Shown here piece by piece: positions 37,001 to 55,130 of a stretch of DNA of 64,000 bases. The first letter of the stretch is position 1. Every line of letters begins with the position of its first letter. Source of the DNA: Carallia brachiata (lineage: Eukaryota > Streptophyta > Magnoliopsida > Malpighiales > Rhizophoraceae). The stretch spans positions 3,674,213 through 3,738,212 of the forward strand of contig JADCRB010000030.1 in the NCBI GenBank assembly GCA_021464245.1, in the 5' to 3' direction. Under the pieces are notes generated by a model. The model was not told where the DNA came from. It did no database searches and was given only the letters and a program-made list of their open reading frames with translations. A program made the position numbers and the translations under genes.

Positions 37001-39388
37001 TTCATCCTTTGTTGTCCTGATTAATCTCTTGCGTCCATTAGATCCAGCAAGATGGCCTTCACCAGCATCAAGTGAGACACTTGCCATTAGAAATCAGAAG
37101 TTCTCCGATCTCGTTGTCAAATGTTTAATCAAACTCACAAAGGTAATGACATATTTTAAATATCTTGTCTTCCCGAGTCTGGGAACTGTTCTAATGGTCA
37201 TAAGTTAAGAAATAGGCATACTGCTCTGTGAGAAAAATGAAAAGAGATTTTAGTCTTGAAGGACCTAGATAGATAGATGTTTGCTGGACCTGTTTCAGAA
37301 GTTACATTTCATTATTGTAAATAGCATTTTAATTCTTTTGGAACCAGTCTCAGGTGGTGGCCAATTGTGTATTTTTCGGTGCACCTGAATTTGTAAATTT
37401 CTAGCTGATTCAATGCAATTGCCTTCCATAAAACAAGAATCTTAATAGGCTATGAATGGAATAATTTTGGAGTCTCTTGAACGTTCAAAAGGTTTGATCT
37501 GTTCAATTGTTGCTATATAAAGTGTACGCACAAACCATCATGAAGTGTTTTAGAGGCCGTGGCCCTTTTGTCATAAATTTTAGATGTGTCTCTTTCTGTT
37601 TGATTTGGTTAATCATTGTAAAATGTTTTACAAATTTTTGTGTTACAGGTTCTTCAAAGCACTATTTACGATGTTGATCTTGATCGCATTCTCCAAAGTA
37701 TCCACATATACCTTCAGGAATTGGGTATGGAGGAAATCAGAAGAAGGTATGTAAATGAAGACATTGTGATGTATGGGCCTGTTAAGTAATTTAATGTAGT
37801 TCCCTGCTAGTACCTTCTTAAATCTCAGTGCTGTTGCCTTCTCTTTTTTGGTCTTCTAGCCAAATGAACTTATTGTTTTGCTTTTCCTTCTTTGTATTGG
37901 TTCTGTAAATGAAATGATTAAAAAAGGGCTGGAGCAGATGACAAGCCACTGCGTATGGTGAAAACTGTTCTACATGAGCTTGTTAAGCTTCGTGGTGCTG
38001 CGATTAAGGGTCACCTTTCTATGGTTCCGATAGACATGAAACCACAGCCAATTATTCTTGCTTACATTGATCTGAACCTTGAGGTAAAGAAGTATGAGAA
38101 TGTCTTCTCCAGTGCTTCAATTTTAGATAGGTAATAACAATTGCTGCTTCTTTTTATCTGTGCAGACTTTAGCTGCAGCCAGAATGTTGACATCAACAGG
38201 GCCTGCAGGCCAAACTCATTGGGGTGATTCTGCAGCCAACAATTCCTCAACTGCCACACATTCTGCTGATGCTCAGTTGAAGGTATTATTGGTTTTGTGA
38301 ACTCATAATGTGATAGGGTGCTGCTGATCGTACTTCTGTATTCAAATTTTCTTTCCCCTCCCTTTTTTGGAGTCTCAACCTTTTTTGGCATTTCACTCTG
38401 CCAACAGCAAGAACTTGCTGCCATATTCAAGAAAATTGGTGACAAGCAAACGTGCACCATAGGTCTATATGAATTATACCGTATTACTCAACTATACCCA
38501 AAGGTACGTAGTCTTTTCTGTAATGCAAGCATGTTAGCTATTGGCAGCTTTTTTCTTATCCCTCAATAGCATTGGAAGACTCTAATGGTTGCTACCCTGC
38601 ATACCTTTATCACCAGTTCATGCATTTGGTGTTTCCACATTGCAGGTTGATATATTTGCACAGCTTCAAAATGCTAGTGAGGCATTTCGCACTTACATTA
38701 GAGATGGTTTAGCCCAGGTCTGTATTTCCTTGCCTTTGTTGGAATGTTGGTTGAACATGCACATCAAATAATTCTTTTCACTTTATTGCAGATGGAGAAG
38801 AATGCAGCTGCCGGAAGGATGCCTTCTAGTTTGCCAATATCAACGCCCCCACCATCTGCTCTGCCGGCTTCTTCCCCTGAATTTGCGCCTCTTTCCCCAG
38901 TCCATAAAAATGCCATAAACGATGGAAAGTCATTGAATGTGAAATCTGAATCAACAAACTTCCATCTACCTCCCTCGTATACTGAGGACAACAGAAGTGG
39001 TACTGGTCTAGGAGGTGAGAAATTTGTTACCGGAGGTACTTGCTAATGGATGTAATGAACACGTTTTGCCCTGTTATGGCCTGCTTTCTAAACAACTGGA
39101 GCTATTGTATGTACTGCAGTAACCAGTGGGACATTAGATGCAATTAGAGAAAGGATGAAGAGTATGCAATTGGCTGCAGCTGCTGGGAACTTAGAATCTG
39201 GAAACAGGCCATTGATGTCTATGAATGATAACATAAACAATGGAGTCCTTAGTCAGGCTCGTGTGTCAGACTCTGCTGCTATGGAGAATTCTGTGCAGAG
39301 TGGAGTTCTTCCCATGGATGAGAAAGCATTATCTGGGCTACAAGCCCGGATGGAGAGACTCAAGAGCGGCTCTATCGAACCTCTATAG
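19088..39388 (+). CDS. MOR1: MOR1/GEM1, XMAP215-family microtubule polymerase
   Basis: TOG-domain protein that binds tubulin and speeds microtubule growth in cortical arrays, spindles and phragmoplasts. I could place 54 exons, among them 19088-19246, 19422-19527, 19673-19796, 20254-20333, 20416-20593, 23148-23267, 28110-28222, 30336-30485, 33079-33261, 36204-36326, 36740-36898, 38792-39014 and 39120-39388 (TAG). The spliced length is 5,954 bases, about 1,984 residues once one missing base is allowed for; Arabidopsis MOR1 has 1,978. It starts KLLKEAKKLPWEDRLVHKNW, has five TOG/HEAT arrays (the first in exons 1-6, with ILKMLPELFDHQDQNVRAS), a basic Ser/Lys-rich linker (exons 14-17) and ends LPMDEKALSGLQARMERLKS. 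All phases agree except exon 1: 19228-19231 has four C where DPRLREFG needs five, so the literal frame stops soon after exon 2 begins. Intron 44 has a GC donor. The rest is clean, so a consensus error is likely. Confidence 0.95.
20751..21775 (+). other. MOR1 intron 6 with a 46-bp tandem repeat
   Basis: Intron of 1,025 bases. 21085-21130 and 21131-21176 are two copies of a 46-base unit starting GTTAAGCAAAGGATGTTG and differing at one base. A 24-base near-repeat (GAGTAGAAGACTATTTTGGT) sits at about 20836-20882. 21180-21540 has a different texture and may be an old insertion, but I see no termini. Confidence 0.75.
25700..25762 (+). mobile_element. RTE-type LINE 3' tail in MOR1 intron 12
   Basis: GAGATTAAGGCTTTCTTG followed by repeated TTG ends at 25762. 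An AAGGCTTT...(TTG)n end is the usual 3' terminus of plant RTE-clade LINEs, also seen at the LINE fragment in intron 20. Only the extreme 3' end is recognisable; the 5' limit is uncertain. Confidence 0.45.
27214..27257 (+). repeat. (CT)n-(CTAT)n microsatellite next to a splice donor
   Basis: A compound microsatellite begins five bases inside MOR1 intron 16 (donor at 27209). Length changes here could affect U1 pairing only marginally, but the site should be polymorphic. Confidence 0.9.
28590..29258 (+). mobile_element. RTE-clade LINE fragment in MOR1 intron 20
   Basis: The region translates, with frame changes, into the C-terminal end of an RTE-type LINE reverse transcriptase: LESKGLKLSCTKTKYMHF, WRWATRALCNCKIPFK-like, KSKFYRATIRPMVLCGIK, EMRMFRWICGRVRNGQVR and a final arginine-rich stretch. 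It ends in AAGACTTTGTTTTTGTTGTTG, the typical RTE tail. It has the same orientation as MOR1 and is 5' truncated, as usual for LINE copies. It lacks the catalytic reverse transcriptase core and the endonuclease, so it cannot move. It fills most of a 906-base intron (28418-29323). Confidence 0.85.
33270..33375 (+). repeat. TTG-rich imperfect repeat in MOR1 intron 38
   Basis: Repeated GTTGTT/ACTGTTGTT triplets. It starts just after the donor at 33262 and reads as a leucine-rich frame on the plus strand, which is a composition artefact. Confidence 0.7.
35293..36203 (+). other. MOR1 intron 43 with two tandem duplications
   Basis: 35310-35460 holds two copies of a roughly 75-base block sharing AGAGTGTCCCTTGCTTACTT. 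35622-35711 and 35712-35796 are two copies of a 90-base unit sharing GTATGTGGCATTG and GGGAGTTGGTCTTTTGTATC. 35966-35997 is a TC microsatellite. Open frames on the minus strand here are chance. Confidence 0.75.
36327..36448 (+). other. GC-AG intron of MOR1 (intron 44)
   Basis: Exon 44 ends ...GGCAAACAAG and the intron starts GCAAAT; the acceptor is GAACAG before GTAGCCAAGACATTTG. Only this cut joins LVSCLANK to VAKTFDFSLTG, the conserved MOR1 sequence. GC donors are a known minor class and normally have a strong flanking match, as here (AAG|GCAA). Confidence 0.88.
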
Positions 39389-42300
39389 ACAATGAAAATT
39401 AAGGTGGGGTTGATATTTTTTTGGCATTCTTCCGTAGACGGCCATTATACGCAATGTTGTAACCAGACAAAGGGAAGGAAATCACATTGGAGTTAGGGTT
39501 AGTGTTGCAGTTGCCGGCTGTATAGATGTCACATTGTAAATTGGAAAAATCGGCGATGAATTAATTATTCTCCTGCCGATGTGAGTTGTCAGAAGAAAGC
39601 GGCAGTGTCTGAATGGATTTTTCGATTTAATGTATTAGGTCTGCCTCCATAACAATTATGGCTTTGTATATTGTAGCTTGTTTTTGGTATGGTTGTTCAA
39701 TTCCTTGGATTTTGTACAATTGTATGCATTTATCTGGAAATTGATCACAGAAATTAATGCATGGGTGCATTAAAATGTCATTCGAATCCTTACAAGGTGA
39801 CATTGTAACTGCAATTCAGTTTTGAATTTGTTTTAAAGGTAATTCTATAGAATGAATTATTGCTAGCAGATAAGCTAGAACTAATGGTTGTTTCTACTTA
39901 GTTTTATTGTTTATTGTTTGTCTCCAAGCTTTTAAACTGTTCGTTTGGGGGATTTTATTTGCAAATAATCGTTTATTCTTTGTGAGAACTGAGAAACGGC
40001 AGATGATTTACTTGGAAGTCTGCTTAGGATGCAATGGGCAGGTAGAAGGTAGGTCAAGGTGCAGCTATTGAGATTTTTTTTTTTTAGGTCCATTAAAAGG
40101 TTTAATAAGTTACGAGTTACACAATAGAAGTAATTTTTTTTTCGTATAAATTTCACACATTCTCTTCTCAAAATTAGAATCGAAGACCTTTAAAATAGTC
40201 AAAACTCTAATTACTAGGGTAACTTGAGGGACTGTTGGGATTCTTTGGTGGCCGGTGAGACTACTGCTTTTGTGCAAAAATTGTCAAGAGTCCTGAGATT
40301 TATTAATGCTGCTTTTGGTGAGGATTTTGCTTGAGCATTGTGATAGGGTCTTATTTCTATTCTTAACGAATTTGGTTTCTTTCTATTTTCAATTGTGTGA
40401 TTGAAAGGATTTGACCCAAGTTACCCCCTAGTCACAAACACATCATTTGCTTGGCCAACTTAACTAGAGTGTGCTGCTCCCCATGATGTAAACGGAATTT
40501 CAGTTCCTTTGTTGCTGCTACTCGTTTATTAAGTATTGTTGCATAAGTACAATTTTTAATTTTATAGGTATAGAGATACAAAGTCGGTGTTTGTGGAATT
40601 AATTTTCCTAAAACAATTATTTGTGGGACAGTTGGACCAAGTAGAAGTGCAATTTGGCCAAAAATTCAGACAAAAGGAAAAACTGTTCTCTTTATTGGGT
40701 TGGAATAGTGAGTGGGCTGTTTGTTTATATGCATATGGAGTAAGTGCGAGAAATATTCACCCTACTCCTCTATTATAAGGGCCAAATATGATAATGTGGT
40801 AAAATTCCTCAGTTTTCAAATAAAATATTGAGATGAAAAAGGAATGCAATGTATGCTCTCAAATTCATTTGTTGTTTATACCTTATTTACCGGATGTAAA
40901 ATCTAATTTTCTAGCAATCCGAATAAATCCATTGGACACTCGACCCTTCACGTCAATTCCATTAGGGAAAAGCTTGGTGGTTTTACTTAGACAACTTTAA
41001 AGCAGCGATAAAATTTATAAATTATTATATGATTGAATTTATCAAAGAAAAAATGAATAAACAGTCAAAAATTATTGAGTAAGACTTAATTGCTACTTAT
41101 TTCTACTCATTTGAAACTATACAGTGTTTCTCATTCCGTTATTTATGACTAATTACTCATTAGTAGATTTAATTACCCATTAATAAAATCCCTACATTTA
41201 TGCCCCCTCTCTGTCACCCCCTAACTCCCTGCCCCTCCATAACCATCATTCATAACCCTAAAATTCTGATTTAGGGTAGTGATTAGTTTCTAATTTCACA
41301 TCGTCGACAATTTTGATCGACAGTTTCTATCATGACTTCTACATATAGAGAAATTCGAATTTAGATTGACTTTTTATATGAGGTGCTTTCTGAAGACATA
41401 AATTTCTCCATGAATATTTCAGTCTCTTTTCATGTTTTTTACTTTTTAATTAATTAGCTCGATTGGTACGAGTCGTGTTCATTACTGAAGATCTGTGTTT
41501 TTTACTTTATTTGACAATTATGTTTGGTTAGATGATTAATTTCCAGTTTCACATAGCCTCCGATTATAATAGGGAGCTTAGCTTCTATCAGGGCTTCTAC
41601 ATATAGAGGAATTCGAAGGTACTTCTTAAAGACATAAATTTCTCTATGAGTATTTTGGTCTCTTCTCATGTTTTTCACTTTTTTATTAATTTAGCTCCAT
41701 TAGTTCGAGTTGTGTCCATGACCGAAAGTTCGTGTTTTTTACTTTATTTGACGATTATGTTTGGTTGGATGATTATATTGTTAAGATCTTGGCAAATATA
41801 CGAATATCTCAATCTATTCCTTCAATAAAAAAATTAAATGATTCTTTTTTTTTTTTTTTATCTCTTCATTCCTCTGTCATCGCATGTTGTTGCTGACTCT
41901 CTCTTTCCCCTCTCTGTTAGTATTAATTTACAACTTTCTATGATGAAATATATCTTCTTAGATGATTGTGTTTTTTTGCATGAAGATACTGAATTTTCAT
42001 TTGGATTTCAGCATCTAAGTTGGTGATCAGGAGATGGGCAAAACAAAATGAAGAAGATGGTAAGCCCTTTTTGTTCATTTTCTTTGCAATTCTGATTTGA
42101 GTTTTTGAATTTTTGGATCTTAAGAATTACCTAAGTGAATTATATAGCACTATAATTAACTTGTCAATTTAGAGTGTCAAGCTATTAAGTTCCTTCTCAA
42201 TATATTGTTTTTAGTGTGGATTAGGCATAATAAATGGTTAGGAGCAGTGACTATCAATTACAAAATTTAAAATTCAACTTTTAGATTTTGTCCAGATACT

Positions 42301-43080
42301 TCTTCATCTCCTATTATTGCTATAGCAACCTTAATCAACAAAAAAAAAAAAAAAAAATTTGTTAAAAGTATCTAATGTCTCCTTTATTCAGTCTTTTCAC
42401 TGCTATAGCAACACAGTGACATAGTAGTTCTACCCTTTGATTTTAGGTGGCAGAAAGAGAGAGCATTTTTCTTGTGGAACAATAATGCAGTTGGGAGCCT
42501 ATTATCCACACTATTGGGGAGAAGAAAATCTCTAGAAATCATCAAAAATATTTACAAGAGCTTGCCCTGACAAAGCTCCAATAAAAAAGCAATGACAAAT
42601 TGACAATCCATTGAAAATTTACCTACCAAAAAGAGAAGGAAATCGATGAACCAGTAGGCAGTCGATTATGTGTCAAAGAATAATATTATAAATTAAAATT
42701 GAAAGTCATTAATCGAGCTTGTCTATGTATTTAATTAAATTTTTGTTAACACTTTTCAACAAAAATTTATAACTTGCACAAAAAGAATCTAAGACTAATA
42801 TTTGTTATTTTCATGTAAATTAATGTTACCATAATAAGTATATACTATTTTTTCACTTAATTCATGACTCAAACTCAAAATTTTTAACTTAAAAATCAAT
42901 TTCAATACTGATTTACCTATGATTATAATTAGCAAATACTATAATAACTGATAATCCTTTTACCATATGAATCCTATGATTCACCATGAAGAAAGTCATC
43001 TAATAGTAGTCATCTAATAATTCTTTACTAGTTTTCTGTGTTAAAATAAATAAATAAATAAATAATTGTAGTAGAGAATT
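39389..43080. other. MOR1 3' UTR and spacer to JMJ18
   Basis: The first few hundred bases should be the MOR1 3' UTR. 40075-40230 is a degenerate copy of the dispersed repeat seen near 6600. 41281-41775 is a tandem duplication (listed separately). 42343-42358 is an A17-type run. No gene recognised on either strand. Confidence 0.6.
41281..41775. repeat. tandem duplication, about 250-bp unit, two copies
   Basis: Unit 1 is about 41281-41533 and unit 2 about 41534-41775. Shared words in order: GATTA.TTTC, TTTCACAT, CTTCTACATATAGAG, GACATAAATTTCTC, TCTCATGTTTTT-like, GTGTTTTTTACTTTATTTGA and TTATGTTTGGTT. The copies differ by many substitutions and a small deletion in unit 2, so the duplication is old. 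Confidence 0.8.
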
Positions 43081-43083
43081 AAT

Positions 43084-43113
43084 CACGTGGGACAAGTCTG
43101 CAGTGTGCACGTG
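43084..43113 (+). promoter_or_regulatory. paired G-boxes upstream of the JMJ18-like gene
   Basis: CACGTG occurs at 43084-43089 and 43108-43113, 24 bases apart, with an ACGT core (TTACGTAG) at about 43131. G-boxes bind bZIP and bHLH factors. They lie about 120-160 bases before a CT-rich leader (43231-43257) that probably marks the transcription start. Confidence 0.6.
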
Positions 43114-43230
43114 TTCCCGACCGCACGCAATTACGTAGTAAAGACAGTGTGGGGTCCATCACCTACAAGTCTTTGCCCCTAACCGCCCATAGCGCACTCA
43201 GTTTCAACTGAAACCGGTGGACCCGACCCA

Positions 43231-44276
43231 ATCTCTCCCTCTCTCTCTCTCTCTCTAAGTTAACGACTTTTTTCTCTCTCTAAAAGAAAGATTGATCGAT
43301 CGATCCAACTCCAGCAAATTGCCGCACCTGATTCTTATCATTTGCCTCTTTTTCAAAAAAAAAAAAAAAAATTTAAATATAAATAGATGAAATCAATAAA
43401 TAAATATATAGAATAATAATTGTAATTATAGTTTTTTATTATTATCAGATTGGAATTAGAATAATCGTAGGAGAAGAATTCCTTCCATTCCAATTCCAAT
43501 ACCTATTTAAATTTCCATCCAAATCAAATCCTAGCCGTCCTTAAAACCCTACCCTTTTGCCGTTTTCCTCATCGTAAGCAACCCCTTTTCCCCTCCCCCT
43601 CTCTTTCTCTCTATATGTTTTTTTTTTTGTAAAAAAAAAAAAATTTTTTAAAGAAAATATTTTATTTTTTTAATTTATTTGTTTATCGTTTAAGAATAAA
43701 TTAAGCCTTTTGGATTCTCTATGTTATGTGATGTGAGTTTCACCACCACCCCTTTTGTCCCACCTTTTATTTTCTGTTTTGTCAGTTTCTTTTTCAAATA
43801 TTTTTTAAACAGTTTATTTTAATTGAATTGTTATTGGGTAGATAAATAAAAACTAGGTCAATTCGACATTCTGTTTTTCTCACTGTTTCTGCATATATTT
43901 AGTTCTTTTTAGATTTTTTGACTTATTCTTTTCATCTCTCTAGAATGTTGAAAGCAGGAAAATTTTGATATAAAGTTGGTTTCTTTTTCTGTTGTGCATG
44001 AATAAAATCTTTGTTAATTGGGGTACAAGAATGCAGAATTGGGTTATAGTTGATTGCCTGTGTTTTCCATTTATTCATGCATCTATTATACATTAGGGTT
44101 TGTGGTTGAGCTTTTTTTCTTTCTTAAAGAAGATAAAGATTTTTATTTTCTTTTCTGGGATTTGGTTTTCCTGTATTTTCTTTGCATTTGATTGGTTCAG
44201 TGAGGTGCATTGTATTACAAAGGCTCAAGATTGCTCATTGGCATTCATAATCTTCCATTCTTTTTCTTTCCCACAG
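43231..44276 (+). other. JMJ18 leader: CT repeat, 5' UTR exon, leader intron
   Basis: A CT microsatellite at 43231-43257 precedes the likely non-coding first exon, which ends at ATC|GTAAGC (donor 43574). The leader intron runs to CCACAG at 44276, three bases before the ATG at 44280. The exact start of transcription is not visible. Confidence 0.55.
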
Positions 44277-44279
44277 CGA

Positions 44280-50769
<6,490 letters not shown>

Positions 50770-51419
50770 GTCCCATAATTCTTTCTCATTCAGTAGCTTT
50801 TGCTAGTTTTTCTGATAGATTTGACCCATTCGTTCACAGGTTTATACGAGGAAGAGAGTTCATGGGCATAAGCTCATATAGCACATAAAAGAATACTGAT
50901 TTGCTCATGTATTTAACTGAGGGGAGATAGAGAAGCTGTGCACAAAAGGAAATTTTGCTAACTAGAAATTTATCTTCTTTATTACCATCAACATTTGGTT
51001 GATGGGATTCTTCTCTAATTTTGTTTTCTTTTCGCTAATACTGCCATGTTTGTGGATGAGCACGTGTGCGTATGCGTGCGCGCACATGGCCATGTACATA
51101 TCTCTATCGTGTTAGTGTAAACAAACTTGAAATAAATTGGGGTTCTATAGCATTACTTAGATGAAGAACAGTTGTATACTAAGGCTTGAATGCAATGCAA
51201 ATATTAGCTTCCGAGTTAACCTCTCATCAGTCCAAAACTGACTAACCCCAAGAAGTAAATTATTTCACACCAATCTTTGGCTGTGGATGGTAGTACAATC
51301 TAATGAATGAATTGCTTGAACTTCGTACTTCGATGTAAACGATTAACAAGAGAAGCTTTTTTGTTATTTCGTTTACGCCAAATGGTAAACAGAATAGAAC
51401 TCTTGAGGACTACAAAATG
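50770..51419. other. JMJ18 3' UTR and short spacer
   Basis: The 3' UTR of the demethylase gene is expected in the first few hundred bases. 51059-51090 is a strict alternating purine-pyrimidine stretch (CACGTGTGCGTATGCGTG, then CGCGCACATG), Z-DNA-prone. Nothing else recognised. Confidence 0.5.
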
Positions 51420-51617
51420 AACCCTGGTTGAAGTCTGCTGGCGTTGGGAATTAGCTGACCTTGCTACTGCTTCTATTTCTTCCTGCAGTACTTCTCAATG
51501 TGCCCAAACTTGGCACAAAATCTGCATTGGACTTTCTCTTTCCAAAAGCAATCCTCCCCAACATGATTAGTCCTTTTACAGGTAGGATAAGATGGGAATT
51601 TACCCCAATTTCTGGAA
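51420..51617 (-). pseudogene. older copia element: gag zinc knuckles (left piece)
   Basis: Minus-strand remnant of a Ty1/copia gag. It reads, with one frame change, a first Cys-rich motif (TCKRTNHVGEDCFWK) and then the zinc knuckle CRFCAKFGHIEKYC, of the form C-x2-C-x4-H-x4-C. In-frame stops follow. The sequence continues directly into 55136-55869 once the inserted element and one duplicated CTCTT are removed. No protease, integrase or 3' LTR of this older copy is left on the far side. Confidence 0.8.
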
Positions 51618-51622
51618 CTCTT

Positions 51623-52124
51623 TGAAGCTCCAAATCAAGTAGCTTCTCATGATTCTGCACCATTGCCCACAAGCTGCTGTTTTTGCTCTCTTTATGTTTT
51701 AGCTTTTATGTGACAATTAATTCTGTTGCAAGCAATTTACTTGAGAAGGAAGGAAGTTTGAAGATGAAGATATTTAGCTTATTTTGTCTCTTTTTTTTTG
51801 TATGTAAAATCTGAAAGGTTGATTGATATAACAACCTTCATGATTTGCTTATTTAAGCATGTGATTATATTAGTGTTTGTAAATTTAAACTTTAGTTTAA
51901 ATTTTGCGTTTTTCCTCTCATCAGCTTAATGCTGTAATTTTCTGCACTTATCTAAGTCTCCATATAATGGAGCCTTTTAATTAATGAAATGTCTTTATTC
52001 CTTCCATATCTAGAACTCTCTTCTCCTCTCTCTCAATTTTTTGTGTATTTGCTTCTTTTCCTCTCAAGGTTCTGTTTTGATTTAACTGCAATTCACTTGC
52101 TGCTTTCCTTCTTTAATACCAACA
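51623..52124 (+). repeat. 5' LTR of copia element 1
   Basis: Begins TGAAGCTCCAAATCAAG and ends AATACCAACA. It contains a likely polyadenylation area (TTAATTAATGAAATG) and the CT-rich TCTTCTCCTCTCTCTCAATT near the end, also present in the 3' copy. Confidence 0.93.
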
Positions 52125-52252
52125 TTTGGTATCAAAGCAAGTTCAGAGCCTTTAGAGACTTGTGCCTTGTGAGAATATAAGAGAGCTTTATAAGTTTGTG
52201 AGATACAAGACTCGAGAGAACCCTTTACCAAAAAGCCTAAACACTTGTAGTG

Positions 52253-54620
52253 ATGGCATCTTACAGCTTCATTCTTCTTGCTCCATCCAAGTTCACTAGT
52301 CAGAATTATACTCAGTGGACTGTGATAATGAAGGTTTACCTACGGGCATTTGATTTATGGGAGGTAGTTGAATCAGGTGAACAACTTGCCCCTCTTCCTG
52401 TCGATCCAACCATGGCATAAATTAAACACCACGGTGAAAAAGCTTCAAAGAAGTACAAAGCTTTAACTTGTATTCACTCTGCTGTGTTAGAAACTATCTT
52501 TAACAGAATCATGGCTTGTGAATCAGCTAAAGATGCATGGGGTTCGTAAAAAGAGGAAGAGGTCCATTATAAGCATGGCCAGATGTCTCTTGGCTGAAAA
52601 GAAGCTTCCAAAGCATTTTTGGGTAGAATCAATGGCCACAATTATATATCAACTGAACAGATTGCCAACAAAGTCCTTGCCTAATATGACTCCTTTTGAG
52701 GCTTGGTTTCAGCACAAGCCTACTCTTGACCATCTAAAAGTTTTTGGATGCATTTGCTTTGCTCATATTCCTGAGCAAAAAAAGAGTAAACTTGATTCCA
52801 GAGTTGCTGTATCAATTTTTATTGGCTACACAAACACTCTTTGCAACTACAAAATCTATGACATTCAAACTTCTAAAGTTTCAGTTTCCAAAAACTTGAA
52901 GCTCAATGAGCATGAATTTTGGGATTGGAATAGTTCCAGGATTGAGCCAGATGCACCCCAACCTGATCAAGCTTCCAAGTCTCCATTTTTTAACAAAGAT
53001 TCAATAGATGATGGGCAATATGATGATGTCCTAGTAAGAGGAACTAGAAGCTTGTCATATATTTATGAAACAGCCAATACAGCTACCCTTAAGCCTATTG
53101 ATTTTGAAAAGGTAGCAAAATTTCCTAGTTGGATCAAAGCTATAAAAGAGGAGATTCAATCCATTGAAAAGAATAAAACATGAAATTTGGTGCCTAAGCC
53201 TAAGCATAAGTCTGTAATTGGTGTGAGATGTGTTTTCAGATCAAAATTCAACTCAGATGGGACCCTCAACAAGCATAAAGCCAGGCTAGTGGAAAAAGGG
53301 TATTCATAGTAGTTTGGAGTTGACTACTGTGAAACTTTTGCACCGGTAGCTAAATTGGATACTATCAAGTTACTTATAGCAGTTACAACAGCTAAAGGAT
53401 GAGAGGTACACGAACTTGATGTCAAAGTTGCCTTCCTCAATGTCAATTTGCAAGAAGAAATTTCTGTGGAGTAACCTCCTGCCTTTGTCAAAAAAGAGAA
53501 GAAGACAAAGTGTACTTGCTTAAAAAGGCACTGTATGGCTTAAAACAATCCCCTTGGGCTTGGTACAGTAGAATCAATGAGCATCTGCTGCAGCTTGACT
53601 TTACCATAAGCAAGACAGAAGTAACATTATATATTAAAGCTGAGGGGAGTGAATTTCTTTATGTGCTATTGTATGTTGATGACATTTTAATTGTTGGGAG
53701 CTACAATCAATTAATTCAGAAGTTTAAAGCTGAAATAAAAGAGGTCTTTGATATGACAGACCTTGGGCCAATGACTTACTTTCTGGGACTAGAGCTTAAA
53801 CAATCCAAACATGGAGTCTTTATCTGTGAAACTAAGTATGCCAAGGAGATTCTAAAGAAGTTTCAAATGACTGATTGCAAGAGCTCAAGAACTCTTTTAG
53901 CAGCAGAAGAAAAATTATTGAAAGATGACGAATCATAAAAGACAAATTCAACCAGATACAGAAGTCTAGTTGGATATCTTCTTTATCTCTCAGCCTCTAA
54001 ACCTGACATTATGTTTGCTGCTAGTCTACTCTCCAAGTTCATGCATGCACCCTCTGATATGCAATATAAAGCAACAAAACAAGTCCTAAAGTACTTAAAG
54101 GGAACTACTGAACTTGGAGTTATGTTCAAAAAATCTAAGATGCTGGAATTAAGAGGGCATTCTGACAATGATTGGGCTAGTAGTGAGGAAGGTATGAAGA
54201 GTACATTAAGGTTTGCATTCACTCTTTGTTCAGAAGTGTTTTGTTGGAATTCAACGAAGCAAGCCATTGTTGCTCAATCAACAGCAAAAGCTGAATACGT
54301 AGCTATTGCTTCTGTTGTGAATCATGCAGTTTGGGTCCAAAAAGATACTATTTGACTTGTGCTTCAAGCAGACTGAGCCTAAACCAATTCTCTATGACAA
54401 TCAATTTGCCATAAGTATCTCAAATAATCTTGTCTTGTATGTCGAAACTAAACGTTTCAAGGTGAAGCTGCATTTTGTTAGAGAGGCTCAAGAAAACGAG
54501 GAAGTAAAGCTAGAATTATACCCTTCTGAGGAATAACTGGCAAACATTTTTACAAAAAGGCTTCTAAAGCTTAGATTTGAAGTCCTAATGAAGGAGTTAG
54601 GTGTGCAATACCACAACACC
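52253..54620 (+). pseudogene. gag-pol remnant of copia element 1
   Basis: Gag begins with ATG at 52253 (PSKFTSQNYTQWTVIMKVYL) and soon meets TAA at the MA* position near 52417. At about 52543 the frame jumps from gag to the integrase C-terminal part (LPKHFWVESMATIIYQLNRL, FEAWFQHKPTLDHLKVFGC). The rest of gag, its zinc knuckle, the protease and the integrase catalytic core are missing. Reverse transcriptase follows, with stops near 53174, 53307, 53399 and 53473, then an open stretch 53510-53938 with the YVDD catalytic box (VLLYVDDILIVGS). RNase H is at 54011-54536, again interrupted. Non-functional. Confidence 0.9.
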
Positions 54621-54632
54621 AAGGAGAAGAAT

Positions 54633-55130
54633 TGAAGCTCTAAATCAAATAGCTTCTAATGTTTCTACACCATTGGCCACAAGCTTCTGTTTTTGCTCCC
54701 TTTATGTTTTAACTTTTATGTGACAGTTAATTCTATTGCAGTTTACCCAAGAAGGAGGAAAGCTTGAAGATGAAGATATTTAGCTCATTTTATCTATTGT
54801 TTTTGTATGTAAAATTTGAAAGGTTGATTGATATAACAATCTTCATGATTTGCTTATGTAAGCATGTGATTAGATTAGTATTTGTTTAAATTTAAATTTA
54901 AGTTTAAATTTTGTATTTTCCCTCACATATGCTTAATGTTGTAATTTTCTATACTTATCTAAGTGTTCATATAATGAAGCCTTTTGATTAATGAAATATC
55001 TTGGTTCTTCCTATCTAGAACTCTCTTCTCCTCTCTCTCAATTTTTTTTTGTATTTGATTCCTTTCTTCTTGAGGTTCTGTATTGATTTTACTACAATTC
55101 ACTTGCTGCTTTCTTTCTCTAATACTAACA
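54633..55130 (+). repeat. 3' LTR of copia element 1
   Basis: Begins TGAAGCTCTAAATCAAAT and ends CTAATACTAACA, collinear with the 5' LTR but with numerous substitutions and small indels. Confidence 0.93.
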
